Positions 7,955-16,208 of a stretch of 28,616 nt of DNA are shown here, piece after piece. The number at the start of each line of letters is the position of its first letter. The stretch's first letter is position 1. The notes beneath the pieces were generated by a model. The model was not told the origin of the DNA and did not search any database. It worked only from the letters and a program-made list of their open reading frames with translations. Both the position numbers and the translations under genes were made by a program. The stretch spans positions 1 through 28,616 of the forward strand of contig JBNLAT010000037.1 in NCBI GenBank assembly GCA_050302275.1, read 5' to 3'. Origin of the DNA: JAPHTQ01 sp050302275. GTDB lineage: Bacteria > Pseudomonadota > Gammaproteobacteria > Thiohalomonadales > Thiohalomonadaceae.

Positions 7955-8359
7955 GAGAGACCTTCTCGAACAGTCGAATTGACCATGCCTCTGGATTCCA
8001 GTTGACATGTCTCCCTGTCATATTCATCGATCCATCGTTCACACCATTCTCCATTGCATGTAACAAAACTGCTGAACGCATCCGGATGCGTGGATCTCGA
8101 AGGTCTTCTAGAGACCGTGGAGACCGGTTACTGTAAGATAAACATCATTCTTGTTCAGGTCTGTCAGGAATTCAAGTCACTTAGGCTTTGAGTCATTTGG
8201 GGTAGAGTGAATTTACTCTGCCTTTCCCATGCATGAGTGTATGCCCAAATATCTCTACTGGTTCTAACCCGGCAACCAAACAGTTTGCGTTCTGGGCTTT
8301 AAGCCACAAACGGCGTCAGGGCTAAATGGCGCATACTTACGCGTATTGTTCGTGGTTTT

Positions 8360-8418
8360 CGGTGCGGCAAGCCGCACCCTACGGTTCAATCGCGCGTAGG
8401 GTGCGGTTTGCCGCACCG
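8360..8418. repeat. Long palindromic repeat (MITE/REP-like)
   Basis: Two 24-base arms (8360-8383 and 8395-8418) are inverted repeats with one mismatch and an 11-base loop. Each arm is itself nearly self-complementary (ggtgcggcaagccgcacc), so the element can form a cruciform or a single long hairpin. The inner edge reads gtagggtgcgg, as in the shorter palindrome at 2.67 kb. Confidence 0.85.
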
Positions 8419-8516
8419 AACCGCAGGCTATGATAGCGCACAAATCTAGCCCGGTTGCCTTAATTAAGCGCCATTCGGCTCAGGGCGCAATTTTCATAAA
8501 TATAAGCGAAAACCGC

Positions 8517-8528
8517 GATCTGACCCTG
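8517..8528 (-). repeat. cagggtcagatc motif, right copy of an inverted pair
   Basis: This is the perfect reverse complement of 6398-6409. It lies 32 bp past the stop of the broken DUF457-like gene. Confidence 0.55.
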
Positions 8529-8560
8529 TAGTTCACTCCCGGTTTTCTTAAGATGCCGGC

Positions 8561-9270
8561 TCACTTTCTTATAAAGTCCAGATCGACTGCTGCAGGAGTG
8601 GATTCAATTGTGCTTTCTGACATCTTCCAGCTTGGCCGGGCAAACAGGCCTACGAACAATTGGCCGGTTAGAATGTGTACCCCGACAGCGGCAGCAAAGA
8701 TCTGAGTTTGTCCTGCAAGAAAACGTTCAGGACCTGGAATGGTGATGGAGTAGAATGAGAGCGTAGCCAGATTCAATAGAATGATTACCACCAACAATAC
8801 CTCGGTGCCGCGAAATGCCCACCAACAGTCGATGCCGTAGAGCGTTTCAACGGAGAGAGCCAGCTGGGTATGCTGTACAAACTCAAACTATATTTAAATG
8901 GAATAATCCCTGGGGCGATGGCAATGTCTTCAACGTGGGTTGTCAAATCAAGCAATATATGTGACGCCACAGCAGCGCCAAGTGCGATTCCCCAGTGGGG
9001 TTTGTGCAGTAACTTTGACGCCACCCGCCATACTGTGACGGCAAGCAATACGATCGATGCCATGGAGTGAGACCATGGCATGTGCGATAGATAGATATCA
9101 TTCAGTGCCCTGACATGCGGCTCTGTGGTGGAGATCTCCACGCCAAGCAGGTTGAATCCCACCCACAGGAATTCCACCAACTGTACGGCGATGAGAACAG
9201 GAACGATGGGGACACCGGGCCATTTTCGGTTGATGAGCAGGGCGGTAGCAGCATGATTGATCGCATTCAT
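8561..9270 (-). pseudogene. Frameshifted DUF457/YdjM-like membrane protein
   Basis: The first frame (from the ATG at 9270) begins MNAINHAATALL and has membrane helices plus HMPWSHS and SHILLDLTTH motifs, typical of inner-membrane putative metal-dependent hydrolases of the DUF457/YdjM type. After YSIP it shifts into a meaningless tail. The +1 frame continues naturally as QLALSVETLYGIDCWWAFRG and joins the 8561-8797 reading frame, which adds two more helices. The break lies at a three-G run (8866-8868) where one base appears lost. The restored protein would be about 236 residues. The next gene upstream, an NADH dehydrogenase-like gene on the same strand, is also broken. A sequencing error cannot be excluded for this lesion alone. 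Confidence 0.75.
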
Positions 9271-9341
9271 TGCCTGATACCTAAAACTTGGGTTTTAACA
9301 GGGCATGCGCCCTATTGTGTTGCGCACTGCATTATTCACTG

Positions 9342-10513
9342 TCACGCCGTTAGCACTGATGCCAGTGCGATCTGTTTGAAGATCTGTAGCTTTCCAAGTG
9401 CAGGTGAAGGGGGCATGATCCACTCGTTGTTGATTTGCTCCTTTATCTCTTTCCCCTCCTTTCGGCTCTTCTCTACCACTCGCTCCCAGCCGGTGGTATA
9501 GGCGGCACCCCATCGTACCAGGTCGATACAGGTGGCATAGAATAGCTGGCTGTAATCCTTCTGTTCATTGCCCAATAGATCGTGCAGCGCATTATATCCG
9601 GCAAAAAGTCCCAGCTGTATGGCATGTTGGCAGGAGAGATACGTGGCATGTTGGTCGTCCACGAGGGCATGGGCCGTATCGCCTGCAGCAAAAACTCCGT
9701 TGATACCCGACACCTTAAGGTAACTATCCACTTTCAGCCTCCCGTATGAATCGTATTCACCGCTTATGCATCGGGTCAGCGGGCTAGCGACCAGGCCAGT
9801 GGCCAGAATCACTGTGCGGCTCTTGATTTGCTCTCCGTTTGCCAGCTGAACGGCATCGAGAAGAATCGACGCCACCTTGGTATCGAGGCTCGTTTCGATG
9901 TTGCACTCGGTAACCGCTTCCTCAATGAGCGGTATAAGATTGGGCCCGAGTTCAGTACCGACCGTTGCTGTCAGATCGATCAGGATGATGCGCGCTTCGG
10001 CCCAAGGCGGCTACGCAAGTCGGTGGCAAGCTCCAGCCCGGTAAACCCCGCACCAACGATGACGATGGATGTTGCGACAGTATCGTCGGCAGAAAGTTGT
10101 TCCAGGTGGCGATCCAGTCGCTCGGTCTCCGCGAAATTATCGATGCACCAGGCGTTCTTATCTACACCGGGTATCGGGGATCGTCGTAACTCACTGCCGG
10201 TGGCCAGGATCAGGCGATCATAGTGTCACGTTTTACCACTGGCGTTTCGGTAGGTGCGCGTCGCCGGGTCAATATTGCTCACCTCGATCTGCCTGAAGAC
10301 AACGCCAATCTCCTTCATCAGTGGTACCAAGGGAATACGCAATGCGTCACTGGCCCCCTGATAGAGGCGAGGGCGAATGATCAGATCGGGCGTCTTGCTA
10401 ATGAGTTCGAGATTGATCGCCTCCGCACCTTGTGAGTGGCGTTCTGCTGCGGCACTCATCGCAGCCCAAACACCGGCAAAGCCACCGCCTAAAATATGGA
10501 TTTCTTGCACCAC
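9342..10513 (-). pseudogene. Broken type II NADH dehydrogenase-like FAD oxidoreductase
   Basis: The parts read as one NDH-2-like protein of about 390 residues. It has the FAD motif ILGGGFAGVWAA at the N-terminus, then YDRLILATGS, the NADH motif IVIVGAGFTGLELA, VFAAGDTAHA, and SCQHA near the C-terminus. Such enzymes pass electrons from NADH to quinone. Two lesions break it: an in-frame TGA at 10226-10228 just before HYDRL, and a -1 frameshift at the CCC run 10001-10003 (after DLRSRL). Translation would start at the GTG at 10513 or, better spaced from the AAGGAG at 10516-10522, at the GTG at 10510. It is divergent from a LysR gene that is also broken, a common arrangement for LysR-controlled oxidoreductases. 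Confidence 0.88.
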
Positions 10514-10567
10514 GGACTCCTTGATGGGTATGACTGAAGAGGTGTGTGCAACAGTAGAGGTTACGTG

Positions 10568-10587
10568 ATTGCAAATATAGTTGTAAT
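10568..10587. promoter_or_regulatory. Putative LysR operator
   Basis: An imperfect dyad, attgcaa-(6)-ttgtaat, has a single mismatch between arms. It lies in the divergent intergenic region between the NDH-2-like and LysR-type pseudogenes, 33 bp from the LysR start. The size and AT-rich centre fit the T-N11-A boxes bound by LysR regulators. The assignment rests on position and symmetry only. Confidence 0.5.
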
Positions 10588-10619
10588 ATCGATAACCTTA
10601 CTTACAGGAATGCAAGCTT

Positions 10620-11504
10620 ATGATTAGCTGGGATGATTACCGACTGGTACTGGCCATCGCCCTAGCCAGAGGCTTGCCCGGTGCAGCGGAGAAGCTGGGA
10701 GTGACCCTATCCACCGTTTTTCGTCGTCTGGAACGGGTCGAAGAGGAGCTGGGTGCGCGCTTGTTTGACCGGCTGCGAGGCAGCTATGAGCCAACGGAGA
10801 CAGGCTTCGAACTGGCGCGAGCTGCCGAACAGATGGAGCTTGAAGCCCTCAGTGCTGATCGAATTATTTCCGGTCGGGATCAACAGCTAACGAGGCTATT
10901 ACGGATCACTGCAACCGATGCCCTTGCCGTAAACTTCCTGGCCAGGCATATCCCCGTCTTCCACAACATGCATCCCGGTATCAAGGTGGAAATCATCTGA
11001 GACGACCGTGTATTGAGCCTGGCGGGAAGAGAAGCGGACATTGCTCTGCGACCTAAAAGGCCTGCGGAAGAGACACTGGTCGCACGCAAGATTGCGATTA
11101 TCCGTTGGGGTATCTATGCCAGCAAAGGGACTTGTGCGCCGCTCGGTACGGTTAAGAACCAGTCCGCTCTAGCCGGGCGGAGCTTTGTAAACTGGGCAGG
11201 AGGGCCCGCAAGCGCATGGTTTGATGATGCGATACCGGGAGCTCAAAGTCCGGTTATTTCGAGTAGTCTCATCACGAATGCCGCACTGGCGGCATAAAGC
11301 AGCTTGCTGGTGTCGCTTCCATGCCTGCTGGGTTCGCTCTGGCCAAACCTTTGCACTGTGCTGGCGCCATTGCCTGGACCTATAGGGGAGCTGTGGGTGG
11401 CCACACATGAGGACATGCGAAGAAACGCGCGAGTGAAGGCGCTGTTTGATCATTTAGTGGTGGCAGCTGAAAGTGAAAAAACTCTACTTGAAGGGAAGGG
11501 GTAG
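10620..11504 (+). pseudogene. LysR-family transcriptional regulator with two in-frame stops
   Basis: One frame runs from the ATG at 10620 to the TAG at 11502-11504. The first 60 residues form a typical LysR winged helix (GAAEKLGVTLSTVFRRLERVE). The remainder matches the effector domain (READIALRP, later LPCLLG and ELWVATHEDMRRNARVKALFD). It is interrupted by TGA at 10998-11000 and TAA at 11295-11297 with no change of frame. The rest is well conserved, so inactivation is recent. The restored length of 294 residues is normal. Selenocysteine or suppression is unlikely because two different stop codons are used and neighbours use TGA as a normal stop. It presumably regulated the divergent NDH-2-like gene. 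Confidence 0.88.
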
Positions 11505-11935
11505 CGACAAATTGGTACTGTGGCTTGAATAATCTGCGGAATAAGATGTTCGCTGATTGCTGGTAAGCGGTCATAGCAACTCAAGAAACATGACACCCGC
11601 CGCTGGCCGGATTCTGACTTGTCCAATGTGCGAGCGAAGCTGACATTAAGTAGAATCTCAGTGCGCCCTTAAAGCGGACGATACCGATTTTGCTAAGCCG
11701 AGGCGGCCTATTAGGGGCTTCGTAGTCTGGATCTGCCAGGAATAAGGGGTCGGTGACAAATAAAAATACGATAGATAATCATTTGTCACAGACCCCTTTG
11801 ATTGCTTTGATTTAGGTGTTTTAAGCAGCAATCGTAACTTGTTGTTAACGAAAAATCGCCACAGGTGATCTTTGTACATATCACCTTATGTAGACATTAG
11901 GTTAACCTGACATCTTTCGGTACATCGAGCTGGGG
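11505..11935. other. Intergenic region between the LysR pseudogene and the TIR gene
   Basis: No gene was recognised. Composition drops to AT-rich after about 11.7 kb, at the transition into the TIR/SLATT operon. The inverted repeat at 11745-11797 is the only clear structure. Confidence 0.5.
11745..11797. repeat. Inverted repeat, 17-bp arms, ggggtc...gacaaat type
   Basis: The arms aggggtcggtgacaaat (11745-11761) and atttgtcacagacccct (11781-11797) pair with one mismatch across a 19-base AT-rich loop. It lies 139 bp beyond the TIR gene's stop and could work as a 3' hairpin, but its sharp ggggtc ends are shared with other motifs in this window and suggest a mobile or recombination-derived repeat. 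Confidence 0.7.
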
Positions 11936-13735
11936 TCAGAACGTTGCTTCACGCATTTTCCGCCTAATGCCAGCCGATCCGTAAAATACTGCTACGATTA
12001 TAAGTAACAATGGGCCAAGGTTGAGAAAAACGATCGACAACGCTCCACCGAGTAAGACAATTATTACTGCGGCATTTTCTCTGCGTATTGCCTTGACTAG
12101 AGGATCTCCTACGCCACCGAGAGCATCCGCTGTTGACGCTCTGGTCGCAAGTCTCGCTGACTCAATAACAAACAACATCCGCGCAGAAACAAGGTAGAAA
12201 AAACTGGCGATAAGAATCACATGTAGCAAGGAACCTAGGATGAACACGTTATAGTTTGAGTAATTGAAAAACAAAATACTAAAGTCTGGACTCCCTGCAA
12301 ATAGGCTTTGTACGAAATGCCACAAGCTTTTCAAGATCAATGCCATAAAGTCAATCATATTTGAGCAGTATAAACTAGGATTTGGGTCACCGCTTAACGG
12401 CACCGCAGGCAGTTTGCACATCGGCGGTAGATAGGCGTTTCGTAAACTCATCAGGTACATCGCTGCAAGACTCCAGTAGCAGAAGGATGCATGATGAGCC
12501 TGAATCGATTCCAATGCCGCCAATCCCCCGGTTTCACGGTCGCGAACATCGAGTCTCAACATCTTTTCACTTCCAACACCTGCAATAGTGGCTAGGTTTG
12601 CAAGATGCGACACCAGGTTGAACATGAAAGCATAAAAAGAAAAGGTAATCGCCGAACTGATGCCATAAACCAAATACATCCCTAGCGCGAAAAGCGTAAT
12701 AGCAAGTCCTGAATCCTTGAGGTTTGGCACTCCGAGTTCCCAGCCAACATGCCAATCTACTCCAGTGCTCACACCGAGAAACGCTCTTGGTGAATATTCT
12801 CCCCAATACCATTGTCCCGAGTACTGCCACCACTGGACGGTACCCAATACGATTGCCATAACAAAAAAAGCAATGAACCATTTTGACGACGGAATTGCGA
12901 TTGCGTCCCATAGCTGTCTAAACGTCGTTGGAGTGGTCAAGCCGCCACGACCAACGTACTGCACCATCTGCTTGACATGAATTTCTTCGATAAACTTTCT
13001 TGCTTGGCGTAAAAGTTGGCTAAAGAGCACAATCATGATTGGTGTAATCAGCAGGAGCACGATAACCCAGTTCAGCGCTAGCAGCACGCCGCCTTCCCTT
13101 TCGATATCGGAAATATTCTGCATATCCCCAATGCGCATTTCGATCTCGACTGGGAAGTAAAATGTGTGAACTTCCAGTATTCTTGACAGGAACAGTAGTA
13201 GACCTCCAAGAATGATAGCGCCAAATGCCAAATTAATACTGCTAGTAGACGAAAGCCGTTCAAGCAGGCGTTGAGGCAACGCAGGCATCGAATACTTGAT
13301 ATAGGTTGCCAAGAGGTCCAGGTCAGAACTGTACCGGTCGCCTGGAGGCAGTCTGAATGCCTGTAAGCCCACGATGCTCTGGATTGAATCCGGTAACTCG
13401 TCGACTTGTAGGTCTGGCGCATCAGACAGGAAAACCGGCAGAATCTTGATGCCTTGTGACAGCGCTACCTCGATTTCCATGCGAACCAGATCATTCGGGT
13501 CGTGAAGACGTGTTACCTGTTCAACCCAATCGGGATGGACGACAATGATCATAACCCTTGCGCCGCGAATCTCATCCTGAATGCGCTCAAGAATAACATC
13601 GCCAACTTTACGTGCCGATATATCGACATATACGTCGATATCTCTCAAGCGTCCTCTGAGATCTTCTACGAATTTCAGCGTATCCTGCTGACTGTTCTTA
13701 CCCCATCGATAACTGATAAAGACATCGTTTCCCAT
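11936..13735 (-). CDS. TIR-domain protein with multi-pass membrane region
   Basis: This is a 599-residue protein. Residues 4-150 form a bacterial TIR domain of the TIR_2 type: VFISYR at 5-10, VYVD at 35-38, an IIVVHPDW strand at 63-70 and LVRMEIEVAL at 83-92. E87 sits where TIR NADases carry their catalytic glutamate. The rest holds about eight to ten hydrophobic helices (first at 167-185, second about 214-240, last pair about 558-588). TIR domains in bacterial defence hydrolyse NAD+ or make NAD-derived signals; fusion to so large a membrane part is uncommon. A good site (aaggag, 10 bases before the ATG) sets the start. It is the second gene after a SLATT-like membrane protein, 51 bp apart. 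GC is clearly lower than in the core genes. The function as defence is inferred. Confidence 0.82.
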   Translation of the reverse strand: MGNDVFISYRWGKNSQQDTLKFVEDLRGRLRDIDVYVDISARKVGDVILERIQDEIRGARVMIIVVHPDWVEQVTRLHDPNDLVRMEIEVALSQGIKILPVFLSDAPDLQVDELPDSIQSIVGLQAFRLPPGDRYSSDLDLLATYIKYSMPALPQRLLERLSSTSSINLAFGAIILGGLLLFLSRILEVHTFYFPVEIEMRIGDMQNISDIEREGGVLLALNWVIVLLLITPIMIVLFSQLLRQARKFIEEIHVKQMVQYVGRGGLTTPTTFRQLWDAIAIPSSKWFIAFFVMAIVLGTVQWWQYSGQWYWGEYSPRAFLGVSTGVDWHVGWELGVPNLKDSGLAITLFALGMYLVYGISSAITFSFYAFMFNLVSHLANLATIAGVGSEKMLRLDVRDRETGGLAALESIQAHHASFCYWSLAAMYLMSLRNAYLPPMCKLPAVPLSGDPNPSLYCSNMIDFMALILKSLWHFVQSLFAGSPDFSILFFNYSNYNVFILGSLLHVILIASFFYLVSARMLFVIESARLATRASTADALGGVGDPLVKAIRRENAAVIIVLLGGALSIVFLNLGPLLLIIVAVFYGSAGIRRKMREATF

Positions 13736-13786
13736 AATCCAGATACTCCTTTCCAGAATGTGAAAAAAACATGATTAATTATTACA

Positions 13787-15088
13787 TCAAGAGGGAATTC
13801 CAGGGCAATTATCTATTGCGAATCGCACCTGATACTGCGAGTATTCACCAATCATCCTGCATACAAGGCGGATGGTCGATGTCAGGTTATGTATTCGGTG
13901 TTCATCACCGCGTACATCAGAATCATCGAATGACCATTGCAACAGCCGTTTGCGAGCGAACTCCAGTTCTGATGCGAACTGCTGACCTGTTTCGCGACGA
14001 TTCTTTACTTGATACTGGTTATTGTGCGCGTGTAAAGCACCGATCAGCGTTGGTAGCCATATCGCAAAGACTTCAAGTTGCCATGCATGCACTACGAAAA
14101 GTGTCAGTAGTATACAAACGACTACTCCAATGGCAGAGGACAACGCTAAAACATTTGCGAAATATTCCCTTAGCTCTAAGGTTCGGACTTCGCTGCGTAT
14201 CTGCTCGATGGTGGAACTCAATTCATTTTTAAGCTCTCGTAAGTCCGTGCCGGCGAACGTTTGTGGCTGACTTTCAGATTGCGCGGCTCGCCATATGGCC
14301 ATTGAAGGATATAGATCGGAGCGTTTTTCCCCAAGCATCTCTGCCGCTACCTGAAATGCATTGACGATGCGGGTTGTGCTCTGATACGCCGCACGGAGTA
14401 CCCAAGCATCACGACGCGACCAATAAGCGAGCAACACGCCTGCCAGCAATAGCACACCCTCGGTGGCTAGCAGGAATGAACCTATGCCCTCTACAAGCGT
14501 TACCCCTGTTATACCCGTCAGACTGGCAAAGCCGAGCAAGGCAAAAAGCGCCAACAAAGTCGGCAATGCTCCAAGGATATTGTTCGTCAGAACTAACCTG
14601 CCTTCCCAGTCATACTTTTGTAACTGATTAACAGTGCCAACTACCGCATGAGAGCGTAGATTCTCATCCTTGTTAATCAGACCAAAATCATCTTCATCAC
14701 AGCGATATACCCATCCACCTCGGGATTGTGCGACCGTGCCACGATCCGAGGGATAGCTGAACTCTACATACGGTGAAACGATAGGCCATGCTCGACGAAC
14801 ATGGATCAAACGTCGACCGACAACATAGCCACCAACATTGCCACGGATTTCGTAAGTCCCATTGAACACCGATTTTGGAACTGGGTAGCCCTCTCCAGAC
14901 GGTGTAAATACCTCATAATCCCCTTCTGCCCCCATCACAATCCCGTCTGCAGTATTGACGCTTTTTGCAGTAACAATCAGTTCTGCCCGGCGTAATTCGG
15001 AACGCGTTACTACGATCAGTTCCTCACCAAGCTCCCCGCTTCTGATTAAGTGTGTCGGTGGCTTTGTCATTTCCAATTTCACAGCCAT
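13787..15088 (-). CDS. SLATT-like membrane protein with N-terminal GDYEVF...YPVP domain
   Basis: This is a 433-residue protein. Residues 20-150 form a soluble domain with the motif GDYEVFTPSGEGYPVP...FNGTYE (56-80). Two membrane helices follow (about 170-192 and 203-222), then a long helical or coiled segment (about 225-310), a second helix pair (311-334 and 339-354) and a basic helical C-terminus. Helix pairs followed by long helices are typical of SLATT/DUF4231-type predicted pore effectors known from nucleotide-signal conflict systems. I infer that relationship from architecture and cannot confirm it by search. The ATG at 15088 has an aaggag site 8 bases upstream. It is the first gene of the operon with the TIR protein and may sense its product or form a pore with it. 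Confidence 0.65.
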   Translation of the reverse strand: MAVKLEMTKPPTHLIRSGELGEELIVVTRSELRRAELIVTAKSVNTADGIVMGAEGDYEVFTPSGEGYPVPKSVFNGTYEIRGNVGGYVVGRRLIHVRRAWPIVSPYVEFSYPSDRGTVAQSRGGWVYRCDEDDFGLINKDENLRSHAVVGTVNQLQKYDWEGRLVLTNNILGALPTLLALFALLGFASLTGITGVTLVEGIGSFLLATEGVLLLAGVLLAYWSRRDAWVLRAAYQSTTRIVNAFQVAAEMLGEKRSDLYPSMAIWRAAQSESQPQTFAGTDLRELKNELSSTIEQIRSEVRTLELREYFANVLALSSAIGVVVCILLTLFVVHAWQLEVFAIWLPTLIGALHAHNNQYQVKNRRETGQQFASELEFARKRLLQWSFDDSDVRGDEHRIHNLTSTIRLVCRMIGEYSQYQVRFAIDNCPGIPS

Positions 15089-15632
15089 GTGGTGCTACTC
15101 CTTGTGCTTTTGAACAATTATTGTTCTTTATTTTGAAAGATCCTGTGAATTCCCAACTTAACCTAGATATCTCTCTCCGCAGAAATCAAAGTGAGTTTCA
15201 TATCCAAAAGGTAAGCTCGATTGGTATTGTGGTTAAGTCAGCATAGGGTGCGATAATTTCCATCGCGCACTACAGAACCCGATAACTACCATTCAACGTT
15301 TAGAGCTAAAAATAAGTGAAACATAAATAGTTATACCTATGAATTTAGGTCGTCCATGGAGAATACAGTGATAGTACAAATACTATCGGTCGAAGCCGGA
15401 TATAGAGATTTTGACTATCGCTAAAACAGACAACAATCAATATGCGTGCGCTTTTGCCCTCTGTCTTTGTAATAGAAAAGTCCTTTCACCAGTTTCTGCA
15501 GAAGATCTTTTCTTCGGAAAGCAGTTTCTTACCGTCCGTCTCCTGTTCTGATAGCGGAATCTACCAAACCCAACCTGGTAAGACGTAGATTTAGAATGGT
15601 ATGTGCGATAGGTAAAAATGGCAGCTGATCAG
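15089..15632. other. AT-rich intergenic region upstream of the TIR/SLATT operon
   Basis: No gene is supported over more than 500 bp. It must hold the promoter of the leftward TIR/SLATT operon and separates it from the terminator of the PEP-CTERM gene. I found no clear repeat, tRNA or attachment site. The length and low GC are typical of island boundaries. Confidence 0.45.
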
Positions 15633-15658
15633 GAAAAAACCCCGCCGAAGCGGGGTTT
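15633..15658 (-). terminator. Rho-independent terminator of the PEP-CTERM gene
   Basis: On the minus strand a perfect 9-bp stem (aaaccccgc/gcggggttt) with a TTCG tetraloop is followed by a T-run, about 30 bp beyond the stop of the PEP-CTERM gene. This is a textbook intrinsic terminator for leftward transcription. Confidence 0.93.
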
Positions 15659-15686
15659 GGGTTGCAGCATCTGTTAAGTCGCCAAA

Positions 15687-16208
15687 TCAGCTCTTCCTGC
15701 GGGTCAGGCCAAGGCTTGCAAGACCGGCTGCCAGGAGGACGATAATGGACGGCTCCGGAACACTCTCTACCCGAGTCCAGGCAAAGGCAACCCCTCTGCG
15801 ATCGCTGTACAAGGTGTTGTTCAGGATGCCGGAACTCTCGGCATAGAAGCCTGGGTGGCTGGAGTAGAGGCAATCTGCCGGGGTGCTTACACAGATGGCG
15901 AAATCGGAGATACCGGCCGAGCTGTCGAATGCGATTGTGTCAAGCCCCGGGGAAAAACCAGCCGTGGGGGTTGTGATACTGACAGCAAGATCGCTTCCCC
16001 AGGTAAAACCCCAATCCAGGAAGCTGGCGGCCTGTACAGTATTTCCAGCAAAGACATCGGTCGAATCGAAGCTGATGAAGCCCTCGAAATAGCCATCGGC
16101 GGAAGGCGAAAGGGCGTCAGATGTCAACTCGAACCGAATGGGTGCAGCAGACACTGCGGTTGCGCCGGCAACCAGGAGAGCAAAGATACCAACAAGCAAT
16201 ATTTTCAT
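15687..16208 (-). CDS. PEP-CTERM sorting domain protein
   Basis: The 173-residue protein has a signal peptide (residues 1-21, cut near VSAA) and a beta-rich secreted body. Its C-terminal sorting signal is VPEPS (150-154), a hydrophobic helix, then TRRKS. PEP-CTERM proteins are cut and anchored or released by exosortase/EpsH-type enzymes, usually in exopolysaccharide producers. The body has two cysteines (C106 and C113) that could form a disulfide, but I recognise no catalytic domain. It is a single-gene unit with its own terminator. No exosortase lies in the window, so one must be encoded elsewhere if the signal works. Confidence 0.9.
   Translation of the reverse strand: MKILLVGIFALLVAGATAVSAAPIRFELTSDALSPSADGYFEGFISFDSTDVFAGNTVQAASFLDWGFTWGSDLAVSITTPTAGFSPGLDTIAFDSSAGISDFAICVSTPADCLYSSHPGFYAESSGILNNTLYSDRRGVAFAWTRVESVPEPSIIVLLAAGLASLGLTRRKS

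Larger units (their letters stand above)
7955..8560. other. Intergenic region upstream of the desaturase-like gene
   Basis: No convincing gene is present. The segment holds the long palindrome at 8360-8418 and the right cagggtcagatc copy. The first 200 bp upstream of 7954 is the presumed promoter region of the oxidoreductase; no clear boxes were assigned. Confidence 0.5.

Noticed and set aside
8360..8418. Intrinsic terminator
   Set aside because: No T-run on either side and no gene ends close to it; the nested symmetry fits a dispersed repeat better.
10998..11000. In-frame TGA in the LysR gene read as selenocysteine or an altered genetic code
   Set aside because: A second interruption in the same gene is TAA, neighbours use TGA as a normal stop, and LysR proteins have no selenocysteine site. 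Mutation is simpler.
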